A stretch of 64,000 nucleotides of DNA from Clostridiaceae bacterium Marseille-Q4145 (GCA_018223365.1 JAGTTP010000002.1:310001-374000), one strand, 5' to 3'; counted from the first letter of the stretch, positions 42,550-51,833 are shown. Numbers and translations are program-made. The notes: a model not told the origin generated them from the sequence alone.

Positions 42550-42996
42550 TTATCTGTGGTTCTTCCAGAGATTATTTCGTTTCATCTCCGTATACTCATT
42601 GTATGCCTTTTCCAGAATCTGCTTCTCATTGGGAAATTTCAGAAGATGATATGCCTCATGAAACTTATAATATCCCGAATCCATAAAGTACTCTTCACGC
42701 TGTGGCTTACTGTAGTAGCTGTCCGACATCATCAGATACCAGTGGACATCCTTCTCGATCACGTCCTCCGGAACAGTAAATGTATACTGGCTTTTTCCCA
42801 CATACTTGATAATCTCCGCATCAACACCCGTCTCCTCCCACACCTCGCGGGTAGCTGTCTGGGGATATTCCTCTCCCGGCTCTACAGTTCCTTTTGGCAA
42901 AACCCATCCCTCATATTTATTTTTGTAATTCTTATACAAGAGCAGTATCTTGCCTCGAAAAATCACCACACCGCCACAGCTTGTTGCCTCGATCAT
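42550..42996 (-). CDS. Nudix hydrolase
   Basis: 148 residues. Nudix box PKGTVEPGEEYPQTATREVWEETGVDAE at about residues 33-58 (key residues G, E, R-E-x2-E-E-x-G). The N-terminus SCGGVVIFRGKILLLYKNYKNKYEGW and the C-terminal YFMDSGYYKFHEA region are like Ap4A/(di)nucleoside polyphosphate hydrolases of Firmicutes. Substrate not determinable. AGGAGG precedes the ATG; it has its own promoter (43040-43068) and terminator. Confidence 0.9.
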   Translation of the reverse strand: MIEATSCGGVVIFRGKILLLYKNYKNKYEGWVLPKGTVEPGEEYPQTATREVWEETGVDAEIIKYVGKSQYTFTVPEDVIEKDVHWYLMMSDSYYSKPQREEYFMDSGYYKFHEAYHLLKFPNEKQILEKAYNEYTEMKRNNLWKNHR

Positions 42997-43039
42997 TGCA
43001 ATTCCTCCTGTCGCCTGGTGTGCCTCTTAGACTGGCTAT

Positions 43040-43068
43040 AGCATACCATTTTTTCAGGCAAATGACAA
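43040..43068 (-). promoter_or_regulatory. Promoter of the Nudix gene
   Basis: Minus-strand TTGTCA (43063-43068), 17-base spacer, TATGCT (43040-43045). Confidence 0.55.
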
Positions 43069-43090
43069 GGCAAACCTGTAAAAGCATCTG

Positions 43091-44551
43091 TTACTCTTTA
43101 TAATACGCATCAAATACTTTCTTCGCAATAGGTATCGCATATTCGCTTCCGGAGCCGGCTCCTTCCACGATTGCCACCACCACCAGATCATCCTTGCTGC
43201 CAGATGCATAACCGGCAAACCAGGCATGGCTCTGCTTTTTGTTGCTGGAATATTCTGCCGTCCCGGTCTTTCCTGCTGCCTCATATACATCACTTTGCAA
43301 TTTCGTTCCGGTTCCTTCTTCTACGACAGCCCTCAAATATAGCTGCAGGATTTGCGCTTCTTCTTCCGTCATGAGCTGTCCATAGGTAGTGACCGGATAA
43401 GATTCCACCTGCATGCCTGTATAGCTTTCCGTTCGTTTTAAAAATCTTGGTGTCATCAGCAGACCGTCATTTGCCACTGCACACATAAGAAGCGCCATAT
43501 GCATGGGCGTCATCAGCGTGTTGCCCTGACCAATAGCAGTCATCATTTTTAAAATTTCCGGATCAGAGGCTTTTAGCGAAAAAGAACTTTGACTATATGG
43601 AAATGCCACCGGCAGTTCCTGATCAAACAATAATTGATCCGTCAGCGACTGAAAGGAAGAGATGTCCAGATCCCGTCCAATTTCCGCGAAAGCACCATTA
43701 CAGGATTTTGCAAAAGCCTTCGTCAAATCCAGATCTCCATGGGCTTTGCCTTTATAACAGCTGATGGACGTATCCCCAGATGTCACTTTTCCCGTGCAAT
43801 GGAAAGAAAATCCACTGGCATTCATCTGATGTTCCCGCAGATATTCCAGCAGCGTCAGCATCTTAAAAGTGGATCCGGGGGGATAGAGACCCTGGGTTGC
43901 CCGGTTTAAAAGCACACCGTCTTCCGAATTGCTGAAAGAAGACCATTTCTGTGCAATCTCTGAAGGGTCATAATCCGGCTTTGATACCAGTGCCAGCACA
44001 TCCCCGGTAGACGGCTTCATTACAATCACCGCACCTTTATTAGTGCCAAGCGCATCATGGGTCACTGTCTGCAGTTCCACATCCAATGTAGTCACCAGAC
44101 TGTCTCCGATATTTTTCTGTTCCTTTAATTCATTCAGGAAACGCTCCACAAAATAGGCATTGGATGTGGTCAGCTGAAAGTTGCCGATACTCTCAATCCC
44201 TGTCTTTCCGTATTCTGAATATCCCAGTACATGGGAAAACGTACACCCAAAAGGATAGACACGCTTCTCTGTACCATCTGCATCCACCTTTGTGGTCGCC
44301 AGTACCTGTCCGTCAGAAGCCAGAATACTGCCGCGGATCACTTGATTTTCCATGGCTTCAATCCGGGCATTATAGGAATTATTGATTACTTCCCTGCTTT
44401 TAAATGCCTGAAACCAGACTAGATAGCCAGTCATCAGTACAAACAGTGCCGTAAAAAACAGCAAAATATTGGTGTATTCTTTACTGTTTTGCTTTTTTTG
44501 TTTTTGCCTTTTCATCTTTACTTTTGTTATCTTTGTCTTCTTTTCTGTCAT
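43091..44551 (-). CDS. Penicillin-binding protein, class B transpeptidase (PbpA-type)
   Basis: 486 residues. A Lys-rich N-terminus and one membrane helix (about 28-47), then a class B dimerisation part and the transpeptidase domain: SxxK at Ser227 (PPGSTFKM), SxN at Ser283 (AKSCNG) and KTG (AGKTGTAEYS). It crosslinks peptidoglycan. Its partner FtsW lies directly upstream. I choose the ATG at 44551 because GAGGTG lies 7 bases ahead; it overlaps ftsW by 71 bases. ATG at 44515 (MKRQK) is the alternative. Confidence 0.92.
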   Translation of the reverse strand: MTEKKTKITKVKMKRQKQKKQNSKEYTNILLFFTALFVLMTGYLVWFQAFKSREVINNSYNARIEAMENQVIRGSILASDGQVLATTKVDADGTEKRVYPFGCTFSHVLGYSEYGKTGIESIGNFQLTTSNAYFVERFLNELKEQKNIGDSLVTTLDVELQTVTHDALGTNKGAVIVMKPSTGDVLALVSKPDYDPSEIAQKWSSFSNSEDGVLLNRATQGLYPPGSTFKMLTLLEYLREHQMNASGFSFHCTGKVTSGDTSISCYKGKAHGDLDLTKAFAKSCNGAFAEIGRDLDISSFQSLTDQLLFDQELPVAFPYSQSSFSLKASDPEILKMMTAIGQGNTLMTPMHMALLMCAVANDGLLMTPRFLKRTESYTGMQVESYPVTTYGQLMTEEEAQILQLYLRAVVEEGTGTKLQSDVYEAAGKTGTAEYSSNKKQSHAWFAGYASGSKDDLVVVAIVEGAGSGSEYAIPIAKKVFDAYYKE

Positions 44552-45857
44552 TTTCTGCCACCTCATCGCCCCGTTTCAGATACATACCCTGGATAATTGC
44601 CCAGATCATAAATGTGGTGAGAAGTGAGCTTCCTCCATAACTGATAAAGGGAAGCGTCACTCCTGTGGAGGGAATGAATTTCATAGCGCCACCCACGGAC
44701 AGGAATACCTGAAAAATCAACAGCACACCCAGTCCAAGCGCCACAAGTTTATAGTAAGTATCCTTAAGACACGCTGCAATATTGATAATCATATAGAAAC
44801 AGCAGATATATACAAAAATCAAAAAAACAGCAAACAACACGCCCAGTTCCTCCGCAATGGCAGAAAAGATAAAATCCTGCTCTACTACCGGAATCTTGTA
44901 GGGCATTCCCTTTCCCAGACCAGAACCAAACCAGCCACCTGTTCCAATGGCAAACAAAGACTGGGTAACCTGATATCCTTCTTTCTCAATAACAGAAAAC
45001 GGATCTCTCCACGCCAGCACACGAGTCTGTACATGAGAAAAAAGCCGATAGGCGATAAAGGACGCTCCGCTGCCAGCCAACAGTCCTCCCAGCAGATAAA
45101 GAGGCTGTCCAGTTGCCACATACAGAATCATCAGATAAGTCACGAAGTAAATAAGCGCGCCTCCCAGGTCTTTGGACAATACCAGAACCAGCACAAACGC
45201 CGCTGCCGCTGCCGTTGTCACTCCTACTCTTCGGAAGTCAGGCTGTTTATGCAGCATACCTGCAGCAAAGAATACAAACAGGATCTTCACCAATTCTGAC
45301 GGTTGGAAAGTCACACCATGAATGGTAATAGCAAGCTTAGCACCATAGCTCAAACTTCCCAGAATCAGCACTGCTGCCAGCAAAAGAAACCCAACAGCGC
45401 CATATAGCCAGTAAAGCTCTCTTAATTTCCCTGCTTTCCTGATAATGAGGGGAATCAAAAATGTCAGTCCCATAGCCAGAATTGCCACTTCCAGCTGCCG
45501 TTCCGCCTTATCAAAGGACAGGCGGGCCAGCATCAGGAGTCCGATGCTTAACAGCATCAACAAATTATGGTTCAAGAGTTTATCTGCTCTCGGATAAAGC
45601 AGATGCTGCAGCACCAGGAATACCACGAAGGCTGCCACCTGTGCCCCGTAAAAATACAGGATTTTCTCATTCTGTGTGTTCAGATACAAAATTCCATTTC
45701 CCAGAAAATGCAGCGCAAAAAACAAAATATTCTGCTGCCAGAGGGCCGCTTCTTTTTCTTCATCCTGCAGATTTACCAGTCGGAATCCCTGCAGTGTGTA
45801 CAATGCCAGCATCAGAATCATGGCATATCTGGAAAGTTCAGTGATTACATTAACCAT
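44481..45857 (-). CDS. ftsW: FtsW/RodA/SpoVE family lipid II polymerase
   Basis: 458 residues with about ten membrane helices. SEDS landmarks: VTFQPSELVKILFVFF, SKDLGGALIYFVTYL (the conserved catalytic Asp region), GSGLGKGMPYKIPVVEQDFIFSAIAEELG, and GVTLPFISYGGSSLL. It makes glycan strands with its class B PBP partner encoded just downstream. The C-terminus is a Lys/Asp-rich tail. Whether it serves division, elongation or spore cortex is not decided. The ATG lies 2 bases after the U32 gene. Confidence 0.93.
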   Translation of the reverse strand: MVNVITELSRYAMILMLALYTLQGFRLVNLQDEEKEAALWQQNILFFALHFLGNGILYLNTQNEKILYFYGAQVAAFVVFLVLQHLLYPRADKLLNHNLLMLLSIGLLMLARLSFDKAERQLEVAILAMGLTFLIPLIIRKAGKLRELYWLYGAVGFLLLAAVLILGSLSYGAKLAITIHGVTFQPSELVKILFVFFAAGMLHKQPDFRRVGVTTAAAAAFVLVLVLSKDLGGALIYFVTYLMILYVATGQPLYLLGGLLAGSGASFIAYRLFSHVQTRVLAWRDPFSVIEKEGYQVTQSLFAIGTGGWFGSGLGKGMPYKIPVVEQDFIFSAIAEELGVLFAVFLIFVYICCFYMIINIAACLKDTYYKLVALGLGVLLIFQVFLSVGGAMKFIPSTGVTLPFISYGGSSLLTTFMIWAIIQGMYLKRGDEVAENDRKEDKDNKSKDEKAKTKKAKQ

Positions 45858-45859
45858 AC

Positions 45860-48070
45860 TTACTCCACGCCCCGTTTAAAGTGACCTCTTGTAAATTCTC
45901 CGTTCCAAGGAGTTCCCGTGATCCACCGTTCCAGTAATTCCCGGGTCTCTTTTCCCTTTTCTGTTGTAAACATCATACGGCAGGCACCTGCTCCCAGGGT
46001 TTCCACCTCTGCTTTTCTGTCCAGAAGATACAGCGGCTGACTATTGTAAATCATATTATAGCAATCCAGACAGTAATTCTTTACCGGAAATTCCTTTCGG
46101 TAGCGGTCTCGTAAAAACCATTGCTCCGGCTTCTTTTTGCACTGATTTAACGTCCTGTGAACGCAGCCTGCCGTCACCATCATTGGATATCTTCCGTACA
46201 CTACCTGAATGGAATACTCATAGGAAATCTCCTTTAGTTCCCTGGCGTTTAATTCCAGCGGATTGGTCTGCCAGAGGACACCTCGCTTAGTCCATTCCTG
46301 ACGGCTCCTTTTGTTAAAGGTATATACATTATGATCAAGAAGAATTTCTTTCTCACAGCCTGCACCTTTCAGAAACACATACTCCTCCGGGTTGCGGATC
46401 ACATAACCGTCTGCCGGGAGTGACTTCCACATCCGCTGCTTCTCCTCATACCGTTTTTTCGTGTGAAGCCGGAATACCGTCGGAAGCAGCACATAAACCT
46501 TCCAGTTTTCCGTCTCCGACGCCTTTTTCTGAAGTTCCGGCACAAGCTCCTGCAGCTCTGCTTCAAAAGTTTCCGCTTCCAGATAAAGGGCGTGAAGCTG
46601 TCCCGTCCTCTCCTCCGTAAAATCCAGTACCGCCTGCAGCTGTTCTTTCGTTTCTACAGATACGTGAAGTTTCTGGCTGCCAGAAGCCGCCTTTTTCAAA
46701 AAAACGGTCTCTTCTGATTCTTTTGCTTTCGGCTGTTCCCGCCAGTAACGTTCCACCAATGCTTTCTGAAGTGCTTCCAGTCCTGCTCTTCTTAAATTGT
46801 TGAGCGCGCCTACTGGCACAAACAAGGTTCCTTCCAAATGAAGATCCAGCTGTTCCCATGTAAATGGCGTTCCTCCCAGTTTCTTCATCTGCTTTAAGAA
46901 CTGTGGTTCCTCCATAGGGCGGTTCTGTGCCTGCTGCGGCACCTCACCTGTCACTTCCACCTGACAAATCTGCCCATCCATCCTGCAGGACAAAGTTAGC
47001 TGCATAGGTTCTCCCGGCACAGCCCGGAATTGCCCACGAACAGGTACTTTCCGCTCTGTTTCCACATATTCTGTATGGAGTTTTTCAATCAACGCTTCAT
47101 ATGCCCGTTTTTCCTGATCAGATGCTTTGGCATTTTCCAGCGCCATCATATTTCTTCCATTATGCTGTTCATAGTATCCTCTGGAAAATCCATCCCGGTT
47201 AAATAATAAAAGCAATTCTTTCCGATCCGTTTCGGCAACCTGATAGCCTTTGGCACCATTCTGCAGATACTGATCCACATATTTCCTGTAAATCCGTACC
47301 ACGCCAGCTGTATATTCCGGACGCTTCATACGTCCCTCAATCTTCAGGGAATAGACACCCGCCTCTGCAATCTGCGGAATCAGATCCAGGGCACAGATAT
47401 CCTTGGGACTTAACAATGTCTGTTCACCGGTCAGCGCTTTTTTCTGCTCATCTACTGCCTGATAAGCGAGACGGCAGGGCTGGGCACATCTTCCACGATT
47501 TCCACTTCTCCCACCCAGAATACTACTGAACAGGCACTGCCCGGAATAGCAATAACAGAGGGCTCCATGAACAAAGGTCTCCAGCTCCATTCCCGTCTTC
47601 TGATAAATGTCTGCAATCTCCTTCAAACTCAGTTCTCTGGAAAGGACGGCACGCTCTACGCCCATTTCCTTCAAAAGCTCCACGGAACCCGATCCACAGA
47701 TCGTCATCTGGGTGCTGGCATGTACCGGGAGAGACGGAAACCATTTCCGAATGGCACACAGAACCCCCAGATCCTGTACCAGCACTGCATCCAGTCCATG
47801 CTCATAGCATGGTTTCAGATACTCATATAATTCCTGTTCCAATTCCTGATCTTTCAGAAGCGTATTAACTGTCAGATATAGTTTTACGCCATACAAATGT
47901 GCATAATCAATGGCATCCAGAAGAATCTTCCCTTCCGGATTCTGCGCATAAGCACGCGCACCAAACTTGCTGCCTCCCATATAGACTGCATCCGCTCCTG
48001 CACTGACTGCCGCCTTCAGACTTTCAAAAGAACCTGCCGGGGCTAACACTTCTAATTTTCTCTTTTCCAT
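45860..48070 (-). CDS. U32-family protein with DUF3656 domain (RlhA-like)
   Basis: 736 residues. N-terminal TIM-barrel of U32: LEVLAPAGSFESLKAAVSAGADAVYMGG, and the family signature with Cys residues (FVHGALCYCYSGQCLFSSIL, GGRSGNRGRCAQPC). A DUF3656 region follows the catalytic domain, and a second Cys set (KNYCLDCYNMIYN) is at about residue 680. E. coli RlhA has this layout and hydroxylates 23S rRNA C2501; TrhP, acting on tRNA, lacks DUF3656. So RNA hydroxylation is more likely than the old collagenase label. ATG at 48070 follows AGAGAG. Confidence 0.88.
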   Translation of the reverse strand: MEKRKLEVLAPAGSFESLKAAVSAGADAVYMGGSKFGARAYAQNPEGKILLDAIDYAHLYGVKLYLTVNTLLKDQELEQELYEYLKPCYEHGLDAVLVQDLGVLCAIRKWFPSLPVHASTQMTICGSGSVELLKEMGVERAVLSRELSLKEIADIYQKTGMELETFVHGALCYCYSGQCLFSSILGGRSGNRGRCAQPCRLAYQAVDEQKKALTGEQTLLSPKDICALDLIPQIAEAGVYSLKIEGRMKRPEYTAGVVRIYRKYVDQYLQNGAKGYQVAETDRKELLLLFNRDGFSRGYYEQHNGRNMMALENAKASDQEKRAYEALIEKLHTEYVETERKVPVRGQFRAVPGEPMQLTLSCRMDGQICQVEVTGEVPQQAQNRPMEEPQFLKQMKKLGGTPFTWEQLDLHLEGTLFVPVGALNNLRRAGLEALQKALVERYWREQPKAKESEETVFLKKAASGSQKLHVSVETKEQLQAVLDFTEERTGQLHALYLEAETFEAELQELVPELQKKASETENWKVYVLLPTVFRLHTKKRYEEKQRMWKSLPADGYVIRNPEEYVFLKGAGCEKEILLDHNVYTFNKRSRQEWTKRGVLWQTNPLELNARELKEISYEYSIQVVYGRYPMMVTAGCVHRTLNQCKKKPEQWFLRDRYRKEFPVKNYCLDCYNMIYNSQPLYLLDRKAEVETLGAGACRMMFTTEKGKETRELLERWITGTPWNGEFTRGHFKRGVE

Positions 48071-48091
48071 TCTTCTACTCTCTTTCACAAA

Positions 48092-48119
48092 ACAGGCCAG
48101 CTCTTCCGGGCTGGCCTGT
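48092..48119 (-). terminator. Hairpin between zapA and the U32 gene
   Basis: ACAGGCCAGC (48092-48101) and GCTGGCCTGT (48110-48119), 8-base loop; TTTTG follows on the minus strand. Strong stem, short T-run. Confidence 0.75.
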
Positions 48120-48132
48120 CATTCTTCGTTCC

Positions 48133-48552
48133 TTATAACTTCTGCTCCGGCTTGTGCAGTTTCCGCACAGATGCAGACTGCTTCAGCTGCTTTTTTTCAT
48201 TCTGAAGCTCACCTTCCAGTTCCTGGATTCGTTTCATCAGGTTGTCCTTCTCCATCCTGGCATCAATCAAATCATGCTTCAGGCTATAAATCTCCTTCTC
48301 CCGGTTCTCCAGTTCTTTTTCCAGCTGCTCCTTTGCATCATATGCCTTAAAATACTCATCTGCCAGATTCATATTTTTTAAAAGCTGCTTTTCTTCCGAT
48401 CCCAGCCGCCGGTATCCTTCCATCTGTGAGACTTTATCCTCCATCTCATTCAGATAAACTGCCACTTTCTGAAGATAGGCTGTACTCTCGTACCCGCTGA
48501 TGGTATATATTTTTCCATTAATCAGCACTTCCGCTGTGTTCTTCTTCGCCAT
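48133..48552 (-). CDS. zapA: Cell division protein ZapA
   Basis: 139 residues. The N-terminal ZapA domain (NTAEVLINGKIYTISGYESTAYLQKVAVYLNEM) is followed by a long coiled coil (about 70-125). ZapA bundles FtsZ filaments. The length is greater than the typical 85-100 residues because of the extended coiled coil and basic C-terminal tail. It lies after ruvAB and before the U32-ftsW-pbp set. Confidence 0.9.
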   Translation of the reverse strand: MAKKNTAEVLINGKIYTISGYESTAYLQKVAVYLNEMEDKVSQMEGYRRLGSEEKQLLKNMNLADEYFKAYDAKEQLEKELENREKEIYSLKHDLIDARMEKDNLMKRIQELEGELQNEKKQLKQSASVRKLHKPEQKL

Positions 48553-48600
48553 AGATATTTTCTTCCTCCAGATCGGCTTCTTTCTTATAAGTATACTGAT

Positions 48601-49602
48601 TTATTCAGGAAAAGCAATCCCCAAATGTTTATAAGCCGCCTGGGTTGCCACACGCCCTCTGGATGTCCGGTTTAAAAATCCATTTTGAAGAAGATATGGT
48701 TCATACACATCTTCCAACGTTCCGGCATCTTCTCCCAGCGCTGCGGCCAGCGTGTCCAGCCCCACGGGACCGCCTGCAAATTTTTCAATAATGGTTCTTA
48801 AAATCGTCCGGTCAGACTGATCCAGACCGTGGCGGTCCACTTCCAGAAGATCCAGCGCAAAGACTGCTACTTCTTCCGTAATCTTTCCATCGTATTTTAC
48901 CTGGGCAAAATCCCGGACACGCTTCAGCAGGCGATTCGCCAGACGGGGTGTCCCCCTGGATCTTCTGGCCAGCTCCATCGCACCATTCCGGTCGATCTCC
49001 ACATGGAGTACATCCGCTGAACGAACGATAATCGTGGTCAGCTCTTCCACCGTATAATATTCCAGATGATGCACAACGCCGAAACGGTCTCTTAAAGGTG
49101 CTGTCAGAAGTCCTGCTCTTGTAGTCGCACCTACCAATGTAAATTTAGGTAGATCCAACCGGATGCTCCGGGCCGAAGCACCTTTACCAATCATAATATC
49201 AATGGCATAATCCTCCATCGCCGGATAAAGCACCTCTTCCACCTGGCGATTCAACCGATGGATCTCATCCACAAAAAGGACATCCCCTTCCTGCAGGTTA
49301 TTCAGGATCGCTGCCATCTCCCCTGGTTTTTCAATGGCTGGACCACTGGTTACCTTCATGTGAGTTCCCATCTCATTGGCGATAATTCCTGCCAGAGTCG
49401 TCTTTCCAAGACCGGGAGGACCGTAAAACAACACATGATCCAGCGCTTCCCCTCTGGACTTGGCCGCTTCAATATAAATCTTCAGATTGCTCTTGGCCCG
49501 TTCCTGACCAATGTATTCTGACAAATGCTGCGGACGCAGGGTTCCTTCTATCTGAATATCTTCTTCTGCTTCTTCTGTTGTGATAATTCTGCGGTTGTTC
49601 AT
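48601..49602 (-). CDS. ruvB: Holliday junction branch migration DNA helicase RuvB
   Basis: 333 residues, complete. AAA+ motor: LRPQHLSEYIGQERAKSNL, Walker A GPPGLGKTTLA, Walker B FVDEIHRL, sensor I VGATTRAG, arginine finger region LRDRFG, and the C-terminal winged-helix domain (GGPVGLDTLAAALGED, EPYLLQNGFLNRTSRGR). Drives branch migration on RuvA-bound junctions. It follows ruvA by 49 bases in the usual order. Confidence 0.98.
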   Translation of the reverse strand: MNNRRIITTEEAEEDIQIEGTLRPQHLSEYIGQERAKSNLKIYIEAAKSRGEALDHVLFYGPPGLGKTTLAGIIANEMGTHMKVTSGPAIEKPGEMAAILNNLQEGDVLFVDEIHRLNRQVEEVLYPAMEDYAIDIMIGKGASARSIRLDLPKFTLVGATTRAGLLTAPLRDRFGVVHHLEYYTVEELTTIIVRSADVLHVEIDRNGAMELARRSRGTPRLANRLLKRVRDFAQVKYDGKITEEVAVFALDLLEVDRHGLDQSDRTILRTIIEKFAGGPVGLDTLAAALGEDAGTLEDVYEPYLLQNGFLNRTSRGRVATQAAYKHLGIAFPE

Positions 49603-49651
49603 GCTTCTATCTTTCCATTTCGTTTCATTTTACTATGCAAAATCATTTTGT

Positions 49652-50269
49652 CTAAAAAGACATGTGTTTGAGCGCTTCCTTCAGCAGCTGCTCCACATCC
49701 ATGAAGTCTGCCCCTTTGACTGCTCGAACTGCTTTCAAAGCTTCCGTATTTCCATATCCAAGTGCCACCAAAGCTTCCACTGCATCCTGTACCATTTCCG
49801 CTCCGGCTGCCACAGCTGTCTCTGGTGTGATTCGATCCGCATTCAGCTTCTTTTCAAAAGCATCCTCCAGATCCAGTTTGTCCTTCAGTTCCAAAATAAT
49901 CTTCTGGGCAGTCTTTGCCCCGATTCCCGGTGTCTTCGCAATCCGCTTTGCATCATCCGCCAACACGGCAAACCGAAGATCATCCGCTCCCAACGCCGAC
50001 AAAATAGCCAATCCCGCTTTCGGTCCCACACCATTCACTGCAATGAGCATACGGAACATCTGAAGATCATCCTTCGTCAGAAAGCCAAATAAAATGACCG
50101 CATCTTCCCGGACCTGCATATAGGTATACAGCTTAATCTCCTGTCCGGTTCCTCCCATCAGATCCAGAATCTGTCCCGGAACCAGGACTTCATATCCCAC
50201 TCCATGAACATCCAGAACCAGACTGTTCCCTGTAATATCTTCTACCATTCCTTTTAAAAATGCGATCAT
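49652..50269 (-). CDS. ruvA: Holliday junction branch migration protein RuvA
   Basis: 205 residues. N-terminal OB domain (IAFLKGMVEDITGNSLVLDVHGVGYEV), two helix-hairpin-helix motifs (LIAVNGVGPKAGLAIL, IAKTPGIGAKTAQKIILEL), and the C-terminal RuvB-binding domain (EAVEALVALGYGNTEALKAV). The ATG at 50269 has GGGAGAGA in front; the longer frame to 50344 has an unrelated N-terminus. It is followed by ruvB. Confidence 0.97.
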   Translation of the reverse strand: MIAFLKGMVEDITGNSLVLDVHGVGYEVLVPGQILDLMGGTGQEIKLYTYMQVREDAVILFGFLTKDDLQMFRMLIAVNGVGPKAGLAILSALGADDLRFAVLADDAKRIAKTPGIGAKTAQKIILELKDKLDLEDAFEKKLNADRITPETAVAAGAEMVQDAVEALVALGYGNTEALKAVRAVKGADFMDVEQLLKEALKHMSF

Positions 50270-50354
50270 CTTATCGTCTCTCCCGCTGTCGTCTGCTTTT
50301 CTACTTTGCTTATCATAGCATGAAATCAGGAGAACCGCAATCATATGTTCGATT

Positions 50355-50678
50355 TTATTCTGCTTTTACTTCCACAATCACCTTATGAGGCATACATACA
50401 ATCAGTTCCTGTTCCTGACTAATGGGCGATGCATTTACGCAAATCTGATCCGGGCAATCTGCCCAGATCATATCTGCTGTTCCATCATGGATCTCCAGAC
50501 GATTGCCATTTCCAATCTCAATAACCTGATCTTTTTCCAAGGGATAAGTTCCAAAGGTTTCTCCATCTATCGTCACAACCACCTGGCTGCCCTCTGATTT
50601 TCCAAGTAAAAACCACGCTCCCAGCACCCCGGCTGCCAGCAAAACTGCCGCTGCCAGTATCCAGTCACTTTTTTTCAT
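50355..50678 (-). CDS. NusG domain II-containing exported protein
   Basis: 107 residues: one N-terminal membrane helix (WILAAAVLLAAGVLGAWFLL) and a NusG_II (DUF1312) domain ending in ADCPDQICVNASPISQEQELIVCMPHKVIVEV, whose D-C-x3-C pattern is conserved. These are extracytoplasmic and usually lie next to respiratory or FMN-related membrane genes such as rnf/apbE; here ruvA and dnaJ-like genes flank it. Function unknown. Good Shine-Dalgarno (GGAAAGG). Confidence 0.85.
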   Translation of the reverse strand: MKKSDWILAAAVLLAAGVLGAWFLLGKSEGSQVVVTIDGETFGTYPLEKDQVIEIGNGNRLEIHDGTADMIWADCPDQICVNASPISQEQELIVCMPHKVIVEVKAE

Positions 50679-50693
50679 TCTGCCTTTCCTTCC

Positions 50694-51689
50694 TTAACCT
50701 GCTCTTCTGTGTTGTACCGCACGATTCCGGCACGCTTCATATTCTCTTAATTTGCCCGCAGATTCCGCATCCAGATTCTTCGGAACCTCGATCCTGACAA
50801 CCACATAGAAATCCCCCCGTACGGAAGAGTTGCCCAGCACCGGTGCTCCCTTTCCTTTTAAACGTATCTTGCTGCCCGACTGGGTGCCAGCCGGAATCTT
50901 GCACATGACGGCTCCATTTAATGTCTGCACTCTTACCTCGCCGCCAAAAACTGCCGTAGTGAAGGGAATCTGCACATCTGTATAAATATCCGTTCCCTTC
51001 CGCTCAAATCCGGCTTTCTGCCCTACATGAACTTTCAGGAACAGATCACCCGGTTCACCGCCGTTTCTTCCTGGCATTCCTTTGCCTTTCAGCCGCACAC
51101 TCTTACCCTCATCAATGCCTGCCGGGATGTGCACCTGCAGAGACTGTGGTCTGCCGGAACCATCCTGACTGTTTAAATGAATCACCTTATCACAGCCAAA
51201 TATGGCATCATCAAATCCCACCTGCACATCTGCATGAAGATCTTCTCCTTTCATGCGATAGCTCTGCTGACGAAATCCACCGTTTCCACGTCCATGGAAC
51301 ATATCTCCGAACATGTCGCCGAAAATATCGCCCATATCGCCACCTTCAAAATGGAATTCCTGATAATTGCCGCCCTGGCCAAAACCACTCTGACCAAAGC
51401 CGCCCTGACCGAAGCCACCGAAACCGCCGGAAGAAGCACGTTTATATGCTTCCGGATCAAATCCTTCCTGGAAAGCAGCAAATCCATACTGATCATAAAG
51501 TTTTCTCTTTTTTTCATCTCCAAGGACATCATAGGCTTCATTAATCTCTTTGAACTTTTCTGCTGCCTGTTCATCTCCCTGATTCGTATCCGGATGATAC
51601 TTCTTCGCTAATTTTCTATAAGCACGTTTTATTTCATTTTCATCGGCACTCTTCTGAATTCCAAGCACTTCATAATAATCTTTTTTCAT
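50694..51689 (-). CDS. DnaJ-type co-chaperone without zinc finger (CbpA-like)
   Basis: 331 residues: J domain (residues 1-66, YYEVLGIQKSADENEIKRAYRKLAKKYHPDTN with the HPD triad), a Gly/Phe-rich linker (repeats of GGFGQ), and two C-terminal substrate-binding barrels (GEDLHADVQVGFDDAIFGC; IPAGIDEGKSVRLKGKGMPG). The four CxxCxGxG zinc motifs of true DnaJ are missing, so it is a CbpA/class II type that would work with DnaK. ATG at 51689 is set by AGGAGG 8 bases ahead; a GTG at 51698 overlaps the Shine-Dalgarno. Confidence 0.92.
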   Translation of the reverse strand: MKKDYYEVLGIQKSADENEIKRAYRKLAKKYHPDTNQGDEQAAEKFKEINEAYDVLGDEKKRKLYDQYGFAAFQEGFDPEAYKRASSGGFGGFGQGGFGQSGFGQGGNYQEFHFEGGDMGDIFGDMFGDMFHGRGNGGFRQQSYRMKGEDLHADVQVGFDDAIFGCDKVIHLNSQDGSGRPQSLQVHIPAGIDEGKSVRLKGKGMPGRNGGEPGDLFLKVHVGQKAGFERKGTDIYTDVQIPFTTAVFGGEVRVQTLNGAVMCKIPAGTQSGSKIRLKGKGAPVLGNSSVRGDFYVVVRIEVPKNLDAESAGKLREYEACRNRAVQHRRAG

Positions 51690-51730
51690 ATCAGCCACCT
51701 CCTGGTGCTGCCGTTACCGGCTTTATAAAA

Positions 51731-51750
51731 TCCCGACCATACAGCCGGGA
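51731..51750 (-). promoter_or_regulatory. Leader hairpin of the dnaJ-like gene (attenuator-like)
   Basis: TCCCG and CGGGA arms with a loop, then TTTTAT on the minus strand, inside the leader between the promoter (51778-51806) and the ATG (51689). The CCGGC of the left arm can also pair with GCCGG at 51718-51722, giving a competing fold. Confidence 0.45.
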
Positions 51751-51777
51751 GATTCTAATTTTCTATGTTCTATTTGA

Positions 51778-51806
51778 ACTATAACACATATATTTTACTT
51801 TTTCAA
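51778..51806 (-). promoter_or_regulatory. Promoter of the dnaJ-like gene
   Basis: Minus-strand TTGAAA (51801-51806), 17-base spacer, TATAGT (51778-51783). No CIRCE element is visible near it. Confidence 0.65.
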
Positions 51807-51833
51807 GCACCTGGAGATAATTTCATATACTTT

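Noticed and set aside
51731..51750. This hairpin as the niaR terminator
   Set aside because: A good dnaJ promoter lies between niaR and the hairpin, so it is better read as part of the dnaJ leader.
51690..51833. CIRCE element for HrcA control of the dnaJ-like gene
   Set aside because: No TTAGCACTC/GAGTGCTAA palindrome is present; only a short GC hairpin is seen.
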